Origin: Burhinus oedicnemus
Lineage: Eukaryota > Chordata > Aves > Charadriiformes > Burhinidae
DNA: 64,000 nt
Reading direction: 5' to 3'
NCBI GenBank assembly: GCA_008921705.1
Contig: VFFE01007570.1
Span: forward strand, 991,915-1,055,914
The notes beneath the pieces were generated by a model. The model was given only the letters and a program-made list of their open reading frames with translations. It had not been told where the DNA came from and ran no database searches. The position numbers and the translations under genes are program-made. This document shows, piece by piece, positions 61,961 through 64,000 of the stretch (positions are counted from its first letter, which is position 1; each line of letters opens with the position of its first letter).

Positions 61961-64000
61961 ATTGATTAGAAGTTTGCATGAACAGGCAACAAATTAAAGT
62001 AAAAAATTCCCTAAGTCTAGATTGTTTACCCACTACAGGCACTGTGATGCTTGTCATGAAAGACATGTATCAGTTTTATGACCTTTTTTTACTGTTTCCT
62101 TGGCTAATTTTCATTCCATGTTTCAGCTGATGCTTCAGCAAAAACTTAGCTTTTCTTATGGAATAAACTGTGTTTGAGCCTCTCTACTTCAAGTTCAGTT
62201 TATCAACCTTGTGTCTTTCTCTGAAAGTGGTTTCACACACACACGCAAATGGAACAAAATAATTAATTTTGATGTTTAAAATCATGAATTCCCTATTACC
62301 AGTAGGTAAGAGAAGACAGTACAGACTGCAATTTTCTCTCAACCAAAAAAACCCAGTATTTCTGTAACATAGTAGAACCACAGTAAACTGGTTTACCTTG
62401 TAGACAACTATTTTGCTGTTAATGAAAGGATTTCAGTGTATCTTGAAGTATTTTCCAGCTTCCATGAACATAAAATGCCTGAAAACTTAATATCTTTGCA
62501 GAAAAATTAACTTCAAATATATAAATCATGATTGATTTCCCTTAACTGGCAAAATTAGGACCTAGCTTTGAAATTCCTCCGTGGTCCACATTCAGGAAAT
62601 CATCTCTACTTATGGTAGTAGGAGTCAAACATCAGTTTATAGTTAAGCACCTGCTTAAGTGCTTTTTTGGGTTATGTTCAAAAATGAAATGTGTTCAAGC
62701 TCCTCATGTGTAGATAAGGGTCAGATATGAAATTAGAAGATAAATTTAGATTCCAGTCACCTTCTCTTTAATTAGTGAGTACTCAGATCAGAACTTCTAC
62801 ATGGACCATCTAGGCAGTGACATTTTTAATACAGTCATTTATTTTCCTGTTTCGTCACTGGATCTCTTGAGTTACAGGTCTATGTTTTTAAATAGTATCA
62901 AATCAAAGATTACAAGGTTCTTCATTTACTGACCCAAGGAACAGAAATTATCACTGAGGAAGTGCTGAATGAAGAGCATTTACTGTTTTGAGTATTACTT
63001 GCTCACAACATTTTGTTTGTCAAAAAATACCAGGAAAGTATTTTTCCTGCTAAAAAAATTCTAACAAATTATTTACTTAAAACAACTTTTTTTTTCATGG
63101 TATTATTTATTAGGTTATTTGCCTTCAGTGTAATACACATTAACAGAAATACATCATTCTCTATGTTCATGGGTGTTTTTTTAATGATATGAGGGTCCTT
63201 TTAAATGTCAGTGCTTTGGTTATCAGACAGATGGACAGAATATATAAACTTAAAGAGAAGATCTGCTTCAAAGTACGTATGCTGTAATTTATGACCGTTT
63301 CAGGACCACAGAACTGTTGCCAAAGTGAACAGAACCCATTACCTTCATAAAGATTTTAGCTTTAAAAAATACTGCGGCTGAGAATAAAATTACAGGTGTG
63401 GTGTTATTTATATTAAGAGACTCAACAAAGATGCAGGTAAACATTATAAACATTATAAAAAGCAAAGAGTTGGGTGTTTTGGGGAGAGGGGATGGTTACA
63501 AATAGCTCATTCTTCAACAGAAAGTGTTGCCTAATAAAAGGAGAAATAGAAACATGAACTTTTAAACTGATTTCTGCAAAATGAACAAACACAGCCTCTT
63601 CTCTCTTGCCAATTACTGGATGGTGAAAGGATCTTGCAAAGTTTTAGAGTTGAACGAGGAAGTGTCACAACAGTATGGATTGACATCTGCCTCTGTCAGG
63701 GTTTTACAGCTCGCACAAAGGAGGATGAATGCACACTACCACATAGGGAAACCTACCATTTGACAGAAAAGAGCATTTTCTGACCTGACCAACAGTGCTG
63801 GGACTTAAGTGAAGGCTCCCCAGAGTGGATGGTCTAAAACATTGATTCATTAGTCTGTTTAATCTTTGTGACTGCTAAGGGAGAGATCCTCCTTGATTTA
63901 CAATCTGACAGACTGTCATCTCAAGAGGTCCCTGATCACTGTCCCTCCACCAAACTGATAAAAAAAACAAAAACCCTACTACCCATGTTGCATAGAATTA
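61961..64000. other. AT-rich non-coding DNA, no gene seen
   Basis: About 2 kb to the end of the window. A short (CA)n at 62235-62244. No transposon or coding signature recognised. Confidence 0.5.

Noticed and set aside
1..64000. CRISPR arrays, operons, tRNA or rRNA genes, bacterial-type systems
   Set aside because: None seen: no regularly spaced repeats, no cloverleaf recognised by eye, and the sequence is vertebrate in character.

Overview
The window reads as intergenic or deep-intronic DNA from a bird. The evidence is several CR1 LINEs with the avian 3' tail of ATTCTATG/ATTCTGTG units, three or four endogenous-retrovirus-type LTRs of families common in bird genomes, short microsatellites, AT-rich background and a 20-base N gap (25715-25734) of draft-assembly type. 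The LTR set suggests a neoavian bird, but this is recalled family knowledge and not a database result. I find no host protein-coding gene, tRNA, rRNA or CRISPR array that the sequence supports. The only real coding capacity is CR1 ORF2 debris.

Layout. 1-1316: AT-rich, no feature. 1317-2212: minus-strand LTR with internal tandem units. 2213-8638: featureless apart from simple repeats and a short hairpin. 8639-9245: plus-strand LTR with a TATA box and CRE-like site, probably solo. 10708-12482: 5'-truncated CR1 (+), frameshifted. 14538-15597: 5'-truncated CR1 (+) with 313 codons still open. 15598-36450: almost 21 kb without a recognisable young transposon, with ATTA-rich stretches that look like developmental non-coding elements and a CpG-rich patch around the gap (25640-26570). 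36451-37061: CR1 (-). 40925-44355: a CR1 cluster in one orientation: a short 3' end, an element with endonuclease and 3' end but no reverse transcriptase, and a much older degenerate copy. 54611-54940: CR1 (-). 60233-62000: ERV mosaic, with a minus-strand LTR next to a plus-strand relative of the 1317-2212 element. 62001-64000: nothing recognised.

How the parts relate: there is no operon or pathway. The CR1 copies are dead retrotransposition products, mostly 5'-truncated, whose ORF2 encoded an APE-type endonuclease and a reverse transcriptase. They span clear age classes, from the near-intact frame at 14.5 kb to the barely recognisable copy at 43.7 kb. The LTRs carry the only obvious Pol II promoter motifs. 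The central transposon-poor stretch is the best candidate for host function (enhancers, or a promoter of an unseen transcript), but this needs alignment to other birds.

I did not find a convincing new biological system. The items most worth checking are the transposon-poor domain with its CpG-rich core, the CR1 lacking its reverse transcriptase, the dispersed partly self-complementary ancient repeat, the local duplication at 17.0/18.2 kb, and two exon-like segments with good splice sites.
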